Of a stretch of DNA of 64,000 nucleotides, positions 32,700 through 43,677 are shown in pieces; position 1 is the first letter of the stretch; each line of letters starts with the position of its first letter. A program made the translations under genes and the position numbers. The stretch lies in the NCBI GenBank assembly GCA_033398695.1, contig CM065801.1:3782001-3846000 (forward strand). Direction: 5' to 3'. The notes beneath the pieces are model-generated. The model was not told where the DNA came from and searched no databases. It worked only from the letters and a program-made list of their open reading frames with translations. The DNA is from Orobanche coerulescens (Eukaryota > Streptophyta > Magnoliopsida > Lamiales > Orobanchaceae).

Positions 32700-34016
32700 A
32701 AACTAGGGTAGTTCTGCAGTCCACCAAGAATGTACTTGGTGAATATACATCAAGTTAAAATGTACTTAATTCTCACCGTTAGATTAATTGTAACTATAAT
32801 GAAATCAGTAATACTAAATCTTAGCCACATGTATATTGTAATATAGTACAAGTATTTTGTTAGAGTCGTACTTTTAGAATTGAAATTACGTATTTAACCT
32901 TTTATTTTTTATATTAAAAAATAAATTTCACACCTACATAAATTTTTTATTTTTTCCAATTCGGTAATTTTTTATTTATGAATTTGTCTATATTCCACTA
33001 CGGAATTTTTAAAAATATAAAAAATAAAAAAATCTGAAAATTTCCGAAAAATCTAAAAAAATCTGAAAAAAATAAAAAAAATTCTTGAAAATTCCGGAAA
33101 ATTCGGCAAAATTTAAAAAATCTGAAAAAAAAGCGAAATTTTATTTTTAAGAAAAATTATCTTGAACAATAATATTAATTAAAGATCAGATCCTTTATTT
33201 AAAATTCAAAAATAAAAAATAAAAAAAAAATCTGAAAAATTTAAAATAAAATTTTGAAAATTATGAAAATAATAATATTAAAAATAAGAACTTTTACTTT
33301 TTATTTTTGAGTTTTAAATAAATGATCTGATTTTTAATATTATTATTCCAGATAATTTTTTAAAAATAAAAGTTCTGATTTTTTTCAGATTTTAAATTAT
33401 CCGGAATTTTCAGAATTTTTTTATTTTTTACTTTTTATTTTCGAATTTTAAATAAAAATTCTGATTTCTAATATTATTCTATTTTTTAAAAAAATAAAAG
33501 TTCCGATTTTTTTGTCAGATTTTTTAAATTTTTCAGAATTTTTTTATTTTTTACTTTTTATTTTCGAATTTTAAATAAAAAATTCTGATTTTTAATATTA
33601 TTCCATATCTTTTTTCTTAAAAAATAACAGTATTTTTTGTCAGATTTTTTAAATTATCCAGAATTTTCAGAATTTTTTTTATTTTTGACTTTTTATTTTT
33701 GAATTTTAAATAAAAGATTTGATTTTTAATATTTATTCTAGATATTTTTTTCTTAAAAAATAAAAGGTCCGAATTTTTTTTCAGATTTTTTAAATTTTTT
33801 TCCGAATTTTCCAGATTTTTTTTTATTTTTTTCAGAATTTTTCAGAATTTTTTTTACTTTCAGAATATATATAAAAATATAATGTACTACAATTATAATA
33901 TATGTGGTTAAGATTTAGTACAATCATTTATAATAAATTTACTATTAATCCAATGGTTATAATTAAATACATCTTAAAGTGGTGTATGTTAACCAAATAC
34001 AAGGAAGGGTGAACCC
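32700..34016. repeat. Large AT-rich inverted-repeat (foldback) element
   Basis: The left arm near 32810-32850 (ACTAAATCTTAGCCACATGT then ATTGTAATATAGTAC) is mirrored near 33885-33925 (GTACTACAATTATAATATAT then GTGGTTAAGATTTAGT). Further out, CTAGGGTAG at about 32703 faces CCCTAG near 34012. Between them, an A-rich half with TCTGAAAAAA blocks faces a T-rich half with TTTTTTCAGA blocks, so the whole 1.3 kb can fold back. Outer borders and target duplication are uncertain. Confidence 0.7.
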
Positions 34017-34262
34017 TAGAATTCCCCTAAAAACTAAAATGTGTAAAAGCTTAAAAGTTAAATGATTAAAGTGTACATGTATGCACTCGTGAATGAATGA
34101 ATCCAATTTAATTATTTTATGTATATAATATTCAGTGGGGACAAAGATTATCCAAGTACCAACTTTTAAAAAATAAAATGAAGAAAAATGATTAAGTTCG
34201 AAAATAAAACTATACCTAATTCGCTTATGTCCCAGGACCCCGGGCAACAGGATTTTGATTTA

Positions 34263-34778
34263 TTAGTATGAAAGTACACAGAGATGCAATCCGGATCTCC
34301 ACCAAGGACCCGGATCCGGCGATACAGGAGCCTGTGCAATATTTTCTTGTGAAATCTCAGTCGGGTCGCCGATGCCTGAGGCCTTAACCCGGGTCCTGCA
34401 GAGCGGGCAGTCAGTGTGAGACTGGAGCCACATGTCTATGCACTGGGCGTGGAAACAGTGGTTGCAATCGGGCATAACCCGACCCGTTTCTCCGTCTTCA
34501 AAATCCGACAGGCACACGGCGCATCCCGGCGGCGGACGCTCTTCGCTTTTGGATTCGAACACGAAAGTTGGAATCGCGTTCACGACGGAGAGATCGAGGC
34601 CTCGGGAGCTCGCTGTGCTGACGTGGCGGAGGCGACGACGGCGCCCACAGCAACGGGCGTACACGTGAAGGAAGCCTGCAAAAAACCAGGCGATGAATAG
34701 TAGGGCAACTGATAGTAACATGAGCTTTTGGTTGATATTATCACGGCGGGTTGTTGGATCTCGACTCTCCTTCCCCAT
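34263..34778 (-). CDS. ATL-type RING-H2 finger protein (putative E3 ubiquitin ligase), intronless
   Basis: 171-residue protein starting at the ATG at 34778; the open frame upstream to 34823 opens with TTG. A hydrophobic segment at about 18-38 predicts one membrane span near the N-terminus, followed by a basic stretch (RRRRLRH). Then comes the GLD motif (60-62) typical of the ATL family. The RING-H2 domain has all eight metal ligands: Cys86, Cys89, Cys105, His107, His110, Cys113, Cys124, Cys127, with Trp117 at the E2-contact position. ATL proteins are membrane E3 ligases that transfer ubiquitin from an E2 to targets. The small intronless layout is usual for the family. Substrate cannot be inferred. 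The stop lies about 250 bp from the foldback element. Confidence 0.93.
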   Translation of the reverse strand: MGKESRDPTTRRDNINQKLMLLSVALLFIAWFFAGFLHVYARCCGRRRRLRHVSTASSRGLDLSVVNAIPTFVFESKSEERPPPGCAVCLSDFEDGETGRVMPDCNHCFHAQCIDMWLQSHTDCPLCRTRVKASGIGDPTEISQENIAQAPVSPDPGPWWRSGLHLCVLSY

Positions 34779-35929
34779 TTTTTTTTCTTCTATACAACAC
34801 AGAAGGGTTTGATTGCAGTACAATTTTATGAGAGCTTTTAAAATCCTGATTTAAAAATGGATAATTATTATTCCTGTGTCCCACATGAATTTGTACATTT
34901 GTATTATTCGTTCGTGCCGCAGAAATTTCCACACTCATAAATGGTAATAGAAAATTCTGTGCTCAGTGAGCTGTGCAGAATATTCTGGAACGGAGGGAAT
35001 AGAAAATTACAGAAATTCAATTGAAATTTGATTTGGTCTTATGCTTGAGTGGGTAAATGTGATTATATAAATGTTAAATGTGATTAATCCAAAACCAAAA
35101 AGGATGTTTTGCATTATCCATTGTTTCCATTCCCCTCTTTTGTGGCTTTCTCGTTCCACGCGTTGCAGCAGCTTGTAAAATAAAATTACTTAAATATATA
35201 TTTGTAACGAAATTTATTAAATGAAGGATAAAATTTAATTAAAATTATGACGACAAAATTGAGAAAAAAAATAAAACTCGATAAATTATAAGCTTAGCGT
35301 TTAAAAAAAACATAATAAATTATTAAAAAATACTATAAACTACCATTACCAAATATTTATTAATAATTCATACGATTATAAGTTATCTTTTATAAATTGG
35401 TGGATTTAATTTGGCAAACAGAGCCTGTCATAAAATTTTATAGTAAAAATTCTCAAATGACTTGTATTACCTGATAATAAGAAAATCTAAAATGAATTAT
35501 TGTATTAATCAGTGAAGAGGGTATTAGATCCTTGTCTTGTTTAAATCTGGAATAAAAATAATTACTACGATTGTAGTACTATAAATTAATTCCCAATAAA
35601 TTTATTTCTATAGTAATTTAGACAAGAAATATATTTTTGGATATTAATCAATCTAAATTATTTTAATTTTTACTTGCTTCAAGTGCTATTGTTAGATTTA
35701 TTAGTTTATGCTCTAAATTCATCGTAACAAAATTCATAGAAGGTTTTATAATTTAATTTTCGTTAAGAGTATGATGTTCAAGAACGACTTCTACATGACG
35801 ATGAATTTTATCATTGGTGCTTATTTTCATCTCAAAAAATATATAATATATTTCTCATTGTTTAGGTGCTCTATTGTAGCACTTACATATATCATTGAAG
35901 ATATCAATTTTCAAATGTATTAATTCAAA
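34779..35929. other. AT-rich intergenic region upstream of the RING-H2 gene
   Basis: Presumed promoter of the RING-H2 gene at its left end. No other gene, repeat array or element was recognised. Confidence 0.4.
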
Positions 35930-36349
35930 TGGATCTCTCTTTTTCAGTATCAAACCATAAAAAAATAAGTTATATATCTCCATTTATAAGAGTATAAATT
36001 TTTTATACCAAAAGGTGTTACATGACATTATTACCCTTAAAGTCTACCACTAAAAGATAAAGAACATAAAAAATAGAAAACTAATAAAACCAAACAACAA
36101 TAATCTAAAAAAGTCGGCAAGAAAATGTCGAACTCCGACTGCGACAAACAATCTGAAGACGTCAGAAGTTCTTCACACGCTAGTGACAGCCCCATCTGAA
36201 GAGGCTTTCGTCAACGAGCCACCGGTTAGTGTAATTTATTCACACACGATCGTGCCACGACGGTTATTCATCGTCTCACGATGGTGCCGAAGAAGATGAC
36301 ACCATCGTGTGCACGATGGTCTTTCGTGGGCACGATGGTTTACACACGA

Positions 36350-36600
36350 CGATGTCCGACAGCATTCAACAGCTGTAGGATACAAGGCCCGGCAACGCCC
36401 GCAAGCTGTAGGATACAGCGCCCGACAGCGCCCGCATGCTGTAGGCACACCGCTGTTTGGTATGTTGATGTTCTTAGCACAGCGGCCGCATGCTGTACGA
36501 TGATCCCCGACAGCACTCGGCAGTTGTAGGATACAGGGCCCGGCAGTGCCCGCAAGTTGTAGGATACAACGCCCGCATACTGTAGGCCCATCGCTGTAGT
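36350..36600. repeat. GC-rich minisatellite, CTGTAGGATACA units
   Basis: Seven or so units of roughly 33-40 bp built on GCTGTAGGATACAGNGCCCG followed by GCAGCGCCCGCAA. Two more units occur at 37505-37575. Reading frames through it on both strands are artefacts of the repetition. Confidence 0.88.
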
Positions 36601-37400
36601 GGAAAATGTTGATGCTCTTGTGCACACGATGGCTAGTCCCATCGTGTGCACATAAACTTTTGGTATTTTTGCCAATTTAATTTAATGTGTTATCTAGAAG
36701 AATGTTTTGTGATTCTAAAATTGCTTGTTTAAACATTAATTACTACATGACTCGTATTTGTTATTTCGTGTAATTCATTAGTATATGGGATATTTCATAC
36801 AGATGATGAACTTATATGTACGAATTAATACATTGAGAACATATAGACTACACACGACATGCAATATATTATGTTAATTCAATCTATAACTTTTTAAATA
36901 AGTATATTGTTAACAATACTTGTTAATATATAAGTAACAACACGTAAATTGACGAATAATTTGAGAGATTAGTGAAAAATGTTGATGTTCTTGAGCACAC
37001 GATGGCTAGTCCATCATGGGAACGATCGTGTACCCCGTCGTGTGCACATAAATTTTTGGTATTTTTGCCAATTTGATTTAATGTATTATCTAGAATGATA
37101 TTTTGTGATTCTAAAATTGCTTGTTCAAACATTAATTACTACATGACTTCTTATAGAAACTCGTATTTGTTATTTCGTGTAATTCATTAGTATATGAGAT
37201 ATTTCATACAGATGATGAACTTATATGTACGAACTAATACATTGAGAACATATTAACAAATACTTGTTAATATATAAGTAACAACATGTAAATTGACGAG
37301 TAATTTGAGAAACTAGTAAAAAATGTTGATGTTCTTGTGCACACGATGGTTAGTCCCATCGTGGGCATGATCGTGTGCCCCATCGTGTGCACATGAATTT
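36598..37400. repeat. Tandem repeat, period about 345-375 bp, three copies
   Basis: AATGTTGATG followed by GCACACGATGG recurs at 36605, 36978 and 37321. The bodies (TTGGTATTTTTGCCAATTT, TTCTAAAATTGCTTGTT, ATTCATTAGTATATG, ACAGATGATGAACTTATATG) are shared between the first two copies. The third copy is partial. Confidence 0.9.
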
Positions 37401-38099
37401 TTGTGCATCCTCCCCACGGTCATGGGTTGCTGCAGTCGTGTTCATCCTGCCATGACCGTGTGCACACGATGGCTAGTCCCATTGTGGGCACGATCGTGTG
37501 TCCCGACAGCACTCAGCAGCTGTAGGATACAGGGCCCAGCAGCGTCCGCAAGCTGTAGGATACAGCACCTGACACGTTAGTTGTGCGCATGATGTCAAGG
37601 CCATTGGACACGACCGTTGCACACAGGGGCTTGCCATCGTGTGCAGCCATCGTGTCCGGAAGAACTTGTCATGAAAAAAATAATTCCAGCGGTAAAATAA
37701 TGATGCATACCTTATTTATGAACTCAGAAGCACGACAAATGATGTCCTATTTGAACGTCAACTTTTCTTTTGGAATAATCTTGTGATTTTTATAAGATTT
37801 TTGAGAGACCCTTTGTCAAAAATGGTTATGCTGTTTTGATGTATATGTTTTAGTTAAATTTTGGCTGTTGGTCATTAATGATTGGCTTTGAGCAGATGTG
37901 GAAAATGAAAAAGAAAAAAAAAAGAAAAAATAGTTTAAATTAAATAAAATACAAAAAGAAAAGTGAAAGTCAACATTACAACTTTTGAGGGAACATTTTA
38001 GTCTTTTTAATCAAAATGGTACTAAAAACTTATACTCTTAAGAATGAGAATATAAAACTTGTCAATTTTATGATTTGGTATTAAAAAATTGATTCCCAC

Positions 38100-39480
38100 T
38101 AATTTAAACTCTTATGAAGCATATACATGTACTAATTGATTGCAATCTCCGTGAAATCGATAATTATTTGAAATTCAGGATTATAGTTTTTAAAATAATT
38201 TTATCGATAATCATTTGAACTTCAGGAACATATTGTATGTAAATTGAATTATTTGTCGATATTTAATATGCATTTTTACGATATCGAAACACAAAGTTAT
38301 TTAAATATGTAAACTTCATAAGATTCTGATTAAAATAATAATAATAAAAGCAACTATATCAACTTCTACTTCATTCTTAAATGAATTTGTGACATAATCA
38401 ATATTTATTTAATTAAATTTATAACATAATAATCTAAGTCAAGATATATCAATAATCTTCTATTTTTAAACATTACAAAATAGTAGTATTTCCTTATTTA
38501 AAGGAACACCATATCATTTCAAGAGGATATATTTTTCACAACTATATCGTTATTCATTATTTAAATTATCAATGATACAAATACCATCATCAATATATTC
38601 TTTTAAAGAAAATAGCAATGATTGTTATGAATTTTATTCACCATATGTAGGATGTTTAAGAAAATTGACAACTCAAAACATTATAATTTTAAGCGTATCT
38701 AGTATCTACCTACTTCCAGATGATTCAATCTCTTAACATTATAATTTTAAGCGTATCTACCTACTTCCAGATGATTCAATCTCTTAACATTAATCTATGA
38801 TAGCAAAATTTATTAGTTTAATATTTTGCATACAACGTGTATGAATTCATACTAAAATATATCTCGAGTGATATGTATCATAAATAAACAGCATGTAATT
38901 AGACAAAATGCAAAAATATAAAACATTCAATTTTAAATACGTAAATATCAAAAGTGTTGAGACTAGTAGATTTTCAGTCTACTAAGTAAATTTTGTTGGT
39001 CATTTATTTTGACGGTATCTATAATACCAATTTTATTTTAAAATTTTTGTTTATCCTTTTTCTTATTTCTAATATCGGTATTATACATATTTCAACTAAT
39101 ACTTTTGAAGTCAACAAGTTCTTTGGAGAATTAAAAAATAATAGTACATAATCCCCTACCTTTTAAGAATTAAATAATTTCGAACTATCAATTAGAGTAT
39201 TTTTTTTTTTTTCACTTTTGCAAATATATCCTTCATCTCTAAAAATATTGTGCATCCAAAATCTTGGCACTCGATTCCCATAAACAAGCAGTAATAGGGG
39301 TAATCCAATAATTTTAACAATGCAAGGGTCTTCAACCACGTAAAAGGGCAAACACTCATGATATATGTCAGGAAAGTAATAAAATATCCAACCACGTAAT
39401 AGATAAATAATCTTAAGATTATCTTTTTCCTTCCCCTTATCATTAACGATTGATAATATCCAAATCCACTACAAAAGATA
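38100..39480. other. AT-rich intergenic region
   Basis: No gene seen. A direct duplication lies at 38677-38785: AACATTATAATTTTAAGCGT.. to ..GATTCAATCTCTT, first copy 58 bp and second copy 51 bp, the second lacking 7 bp. Confidence 0.5.
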
Positions 39481-39809
39481 AACTATCAATAATTTATCTC
39501 CATGTAAGGCAAAGACATAAGCCTATGCGTCGGCCTGCCAAAAAGCGAGGTATAAGCCTCGAGGCGCCGAGGCATAAGCAATGCGTGCTTTTTTTTTTTT
39601 TTAAATATAGAATAACACCTAAATAATAATGTCTTAATCAAATAAGCTTCAAATACGTAATAGTACAACTTAAGCAACATATAAAGTTTAAAAACATATA
39701 TTCAACCAAAACAAATAAAATAACATAAGTTTAAGGATACAAGTTTTAGCTTCATAAGTTTTTCCTTCTGATCTGTATAATTTATCCTATTTATTTAAGT
39801 TTTTTATTT

Positions 39810-40110
39810 TATTGTCGAAAACGGGCGGGAGATTTTCCTAGGGTTTCTGTCTTGGTCAAACAGGTCGGCCCCTTCTTTCCTTTTTTTTGGTTTTTTTTTT
39901 TTTTTTTTTTTTTTTGATACAGGGTTAGAACTACAACAGTAGTCGTTGGGATAACGATCCACATGATCTTCTTCTGGGTTAAATCGCGAGATGTGTATCG
40001 CTCAGGGTTCTTAAATATCCTCATTCTAGCGCATGAGTCGTCACGAGTGATTCTTTCAATCTTTGGGCAAATCCAACCGCAGTTCGCGAGATCTGCGCTC
40101 ATGGCTGCAA
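39810..40110 (-). repeat. PolyA-tailed retrosequence (unidentified)
   Basis: On the minus strand a 200-bp sequence ends in an A tract of 25 bases (39891-39915), a hallmark of LINE-mediated retroposition. The frame in front of it (from about 40102) encodes a short peptide with a hydrophobic stretch (IMWIVIPTTTVVVLTLY) that I do not recognise. It could be a SINE or a truncated processed pseudogene. Target duplications were not identified. Confidence 0.4.
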
Positions 40111-40459
40111 GCGCCGATATTTAATTGTTCCACCAGCGTCTGCCTAATCCTTACCAAAGTAAAGAATCATTGGGCCTTGAAATTGATTAAAGTGTTGCCA
40201 CTAGAAATTGAACCTTCTTTCCTTTTTTTTTTGTTTTCTATTCCTCCTGAAAACGACGCCCAACTTTTAAAAAAAAAAAGCACAAAAATTGGGCTTTTTC
40301 CAGGGGTGCACTCCACTTTTTTCCAGCCTCTACAGCGCGACACGTGGAGAAGAATTTATTTACCTTTTTCAATTTCTTTAATCCCTCCCAAACCCAACCA
40401 TGGTAGTATTTTGATGGGTCCCACCGACCTCCTGCTCCCCTCTTTGGAAAAGCCCAAAA

Positions 40460-40625
40460 ATTGTGCCCACCGTGCAGAAGGTGCTAAAGGCCCAAGCGTG
40501 TGCCCCGTACAAAAGGCACACGCCTTTCCTGTTTTTCGCACGTCGCGAAACGCATCAAGGCATTGCCGACGAAAGGCGCTTCGAGGCGCGCTTCAAGGCG
40601 CGCGGAGCGCCTCTTTTCCAAACAT
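40460..40625. repeat. GCGC-rich repeat block
   Basis: Contains repeated GGCGCTTCGAGGCGCG, CAAGGCGCGCGGAGCGCC and AAGGCACACGCC segments. Similar words (AGCGAGGTATAAGCCTCGAG, GCGCCGAGGCATAAGC) occur at 39530-39590, so the 39500-40625 interval may be one inserted element, but no clear ends were found. Confidence 0.5.
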
Positions 40626-40734
40626 TGATTTATCTGTTACAGTAGATAATTTTTATCTTTTAATGATATTATCTACTTCAAGAAATAAACTTCTAAATAT
40701 TATTGGCCATGTCGAAAACTATATAGTAAAGGGT

Positions 40735-41300
40735 AAGACAATTTACTCTAGATCCGACAATTTATCACACGACACGAAAATGACACGAAAATTTAGTGTT
40801 TGACTTTGCATTTTGAGTACACGACACGAAAATACACGAACATGAAAGTACACGACCGAGACTTAGTGTCGGTTTTGTGTTTACTCTTTGGGTACACGAT
40901 ACGACACGAGGTACACGAAATAAATAAATAAATAAATATATGCAATATTTCATATTTAATTTTATAAAAATTTACATTTTATGAATTCTGTTTGTACTAA
41001 ACTTTAGAATTTGAAAATATAATGTGAACTTTCATAAATTTCGTGTAAACATTTGTCTTCGTTGCCATTCTTTTCATTTCGTCTACTAAAACCTATAAAA
41101 ATAATATTAAAATACTAAAACTATTATTTTTTATAATATTTAATATTTACTTTATATTAGGTGCCTGACACGAAAACACGACACGACACGAATTTGTGCG
41201 GTACACGACATAACACGAATTCATTTCGTGTCGTGTATGGGTTTGGACTTTTGGTACACGAAATACGAAACACGACACGAACGAATTGACAGGTCTAATT
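40735..41300. repeat. CACGACACGAA repeat element
   Basis: Short words such as ACACGACACGAA, GTACACGA and TTCGTGTCGTGT recur many times on both strands around an AT-rich centre, with direct clusters at 40765-40925 and 41165-41285. It resembles non-autonomous transposon families with subterminal repeats (hAT-like is an inference). No protein is encoded. Confidence 0.6.
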
Positions 41301-41429
41301 CACTCTAACAATTATCATCGATAAAATATAAAAGTTATGTTTTCCTTCATTAATAAACATTATGTCCTATATCATATTTACATTTAAAAATATGTCTTAC
41401 ATCAAAGCATAATGATTTACTTTATTGAG

Positions 41430-43057
41430 TAATCAATGTTCTTCAGAAGCAATGCTTATTTCTTTCAGCAATCTCGGAATATTATTGGGGAAGATGTGAT
41501 TCAAGCTATACAAGAGTTTTTTACATCAGGTTTTCTTCCTAAACCAGTGAACAGAACCTTGATCACTCTTCTTCCAAAAATTGAAAGTGCAAGCACTATT
41601 AAAGAGTACCGGCCTGTGCTCGTTGTAGTATACTCTATTTCAAAGGCTTTGGCACCTGGGTGAGTGGCACGGATTTTAATAAAAATGGAGAGAGAGTACG
41701 ACTAAGAAGTGGTGTGTTGAGTGGAAAGAGAGTATGACTTTATAGAAAGAAATGATAAAGTGATTTACTAAAAATGGAGTGTGTCTATTCTTTGAGGACA
41801 GATGGAAATAGTAAAAAGTGCCTGGGACGGAGGAAGTAGGATGCAACGGGTATTGGAGGGCATAATCAGTGATAATCAGTCAGCATTGGTTCAAGGCCGG
41901 GTGATATTTGACAACATCCTTCATAGCCATGAACTAATCAAAGGATATGGTAGAAAACAGATCTCTCCTAGGTGTACGGTCAAGATTGACATACAAAAAG
42001 CATACGACTCTGTAGAATGGCCGGTTATGAAATATATGCTGCTAGAGTTGGGCTTTCCCTTTCAATTTGTGAAGTGGATTATGGCATGTTTGAATATAGT
42101 GTCGTACACTATCAAGGTGAATGGTGAATTGACTGAGGTTTTTGAGGCAAAGAGGAGATCCTATATCTCCATATCCATTTGTGATATGTATGGAGTACTT
42201 AAATCGATGCCTTATGGAGCTCACATCTGACAGATTGTTCCACTTTTCATCCTAGGTGCAAGAAATTTATGTTGATCCGTGTGTTTTTTGCAGATGATCT
42301 TTTACTCTTTACTCGAGGTGATGCTACCTCTATTAGTAGCATGGGATCAGATTTGTTCTCCTATTGCTGCAGGTGGTTGGAATGTGATTCATTTGAAGGT
42401 TTGGAACATAGCTGTCATCTGCAAACTCTTATGGCATCTGGCGCAAAAGAAATGGTGATGTATAATATGTGTGTGCTTTGCTCACTCCAGGAGGGTCCGA
42501 CGGGACCTCGGAGGAATCTGTAATTTCGCTCCTGATTCACGAGCTTGTTGGCTAGCCAGTCCGGGAGGGTCCATAGAGGCCTCGGATGAGACCAGTGGTT
42601 TAGTCCCGGTCCTAGGCGATGCATGTGCGTGATTTTTATTTTCAACTATGGCCAGTCCGAGAGGGTCCTTAGCCTACTCAAGAGCTGAATACAGTGCCAT
42701 AGCCTACTCAAGCTTCTTGGGTTGTGAAAAAGATATTAGGACCAAGAGAAAAATGTTTCATTAGCTGATGGATTAAGTTGTCTTGAAAATTCACAGTTTG
42801 CTGTAAAGGAAGCTGAGAAAGTCTATATTGTTACACAGTGCAAGTCTCAAACGGGGAGGCGGATGCTATATAGTGCTACGTTGGCAGTCACTGTGTATCA
42901 GGTTTGGAGAGAAAGTAATCAACGAAGATTTCAAATGAAGAAGAGTCGCGAGGAAGTGGTGATTAGGCAATGTCAACTGCAAATAGCAATGAGATGTTCT
43001 AAAGATGAGTCATTAAGAAGAACGGGTTATCGATATATTAAATATTACGAAATTTAA
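41430..43057 (+). pseudogene. Degraded LINE (non-LTR retrotransposon) with MITE insertion
   Basis: 41440-41640 encodes reverse-transcriptase start motifs (IIGEDVIQAIQEFF, VNRTLITLLPKI, EYRPV). After a MITE the frame resumes at 41840 with ISDNQSALVQGRVIFDNI, CTVKIDIQKAYDSVEWP and LGFPFQFVKWIMACL. The catalytic FADD box appears at about 42285-42300. A later segment (42395-42450) matches the LINE region after reverse transcriptase, and 42863-43057 matches the 3' end (VYQVWRESNQRRF). Large deletions remove the pieces between. A GC-rich insertion of unknown origin occupies 42480-42670. The element is dead. Confidence 0.8.
41652..41836. mobile_element. Stowaway-like MITE inside the LINE
   Basis: Ends in CCTGGGACGGAGGAAG followed by TA, the Stowaway terminal signature. 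The interior (GATTTTAATAAAAATGGAGA, GAGAGTATGACTTTATAGAA) matches the MITE at 16801-17029. The left end is diverged. It splits the reverse transcriptase frame between YSISKAL and VLEGIISDNQS. Confidence 0.75.
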
Positions 43058-43677
43058 GTTTTGATCAAGGGAATAAATATTGGGTTACGAACATTTATAA
43101 AACAACAATGGAGAAATCGTTTCTTCATAGAATAAAAATCTACATTTCACTAAACACCTGTTTAAGGTTATTTTGAATAACCATTCATCATTTTTATATG
43201 AAATGGTTACTTTCAAAAACATATTTTATTCCCAATAGAAGTGAGTATTTTAAATTAAAATTTGAATATCCAATTATAATTTACATAATATTTTTTAAAA
43301 TTAAATTTTTTCGCTATACAAATTACCATATTAGTTGATTGAAAAATAGAATAAAAACTGAGAACATACGGTTTAAAACTAATTGTACATTCGTTATAAT
43401 AAAAAGTTATGGTCGCAAGCCATATGACACTAATTTAATTAAATATTCATTTATATATACTATATGTTCATTATTTCGTACCACAGTGTCGATCGGGTTG
43501 TTCTGGATAATTGAACACTTTCAACTCAACAGTTATTGTTTTTGTGGAAAAATTCATTATTTTTATTACAATATAAGAGATTAAAATCCACTATGAACAC
43601 AAACATAATAAAAGTACGTACGTGGTAAATAAAAGTGTTCGATTTGGATTGAGCTGCATAATAATTTCTCACTTGCT

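Larger units (their letters stand above)
35930..38099. mobile_element. Mutator-like non-autonomous TIR element filled with satellite-like repeats
   Basis: The left end (AGTATCAAACCAT, then AAGAGTATAAATTTTTTATACC) is mirrored by the reverse complement of the right end (AATACCAAATCAT, then AAGAGTATAAGTTTTTAGTACC), giving diverged terminal inverted repeats of about 70-80 bp. TAATTCAAA (35921-35929) and TAATTTAAA (38100-38108) outside the ends differ at one base of nine, as expected for an old Mutator-type duplication. No transposase is found. The interior consists of GC-rich minisatellite units and a tandem repeat of about 350 bp. Confidence 0.65.

Noticed and set aside
34416..34700. Plus-strand frames opposite the RING-H2 gene
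   Set aside because: Explained by the minus-strand RING-H2 coding sequence with all eight zinc ligands.
36236..36675. Cys-rich frames on both strands
   Set aside because: Repeated peptide pattern results from the CTGTAGGATACA minisatellite.
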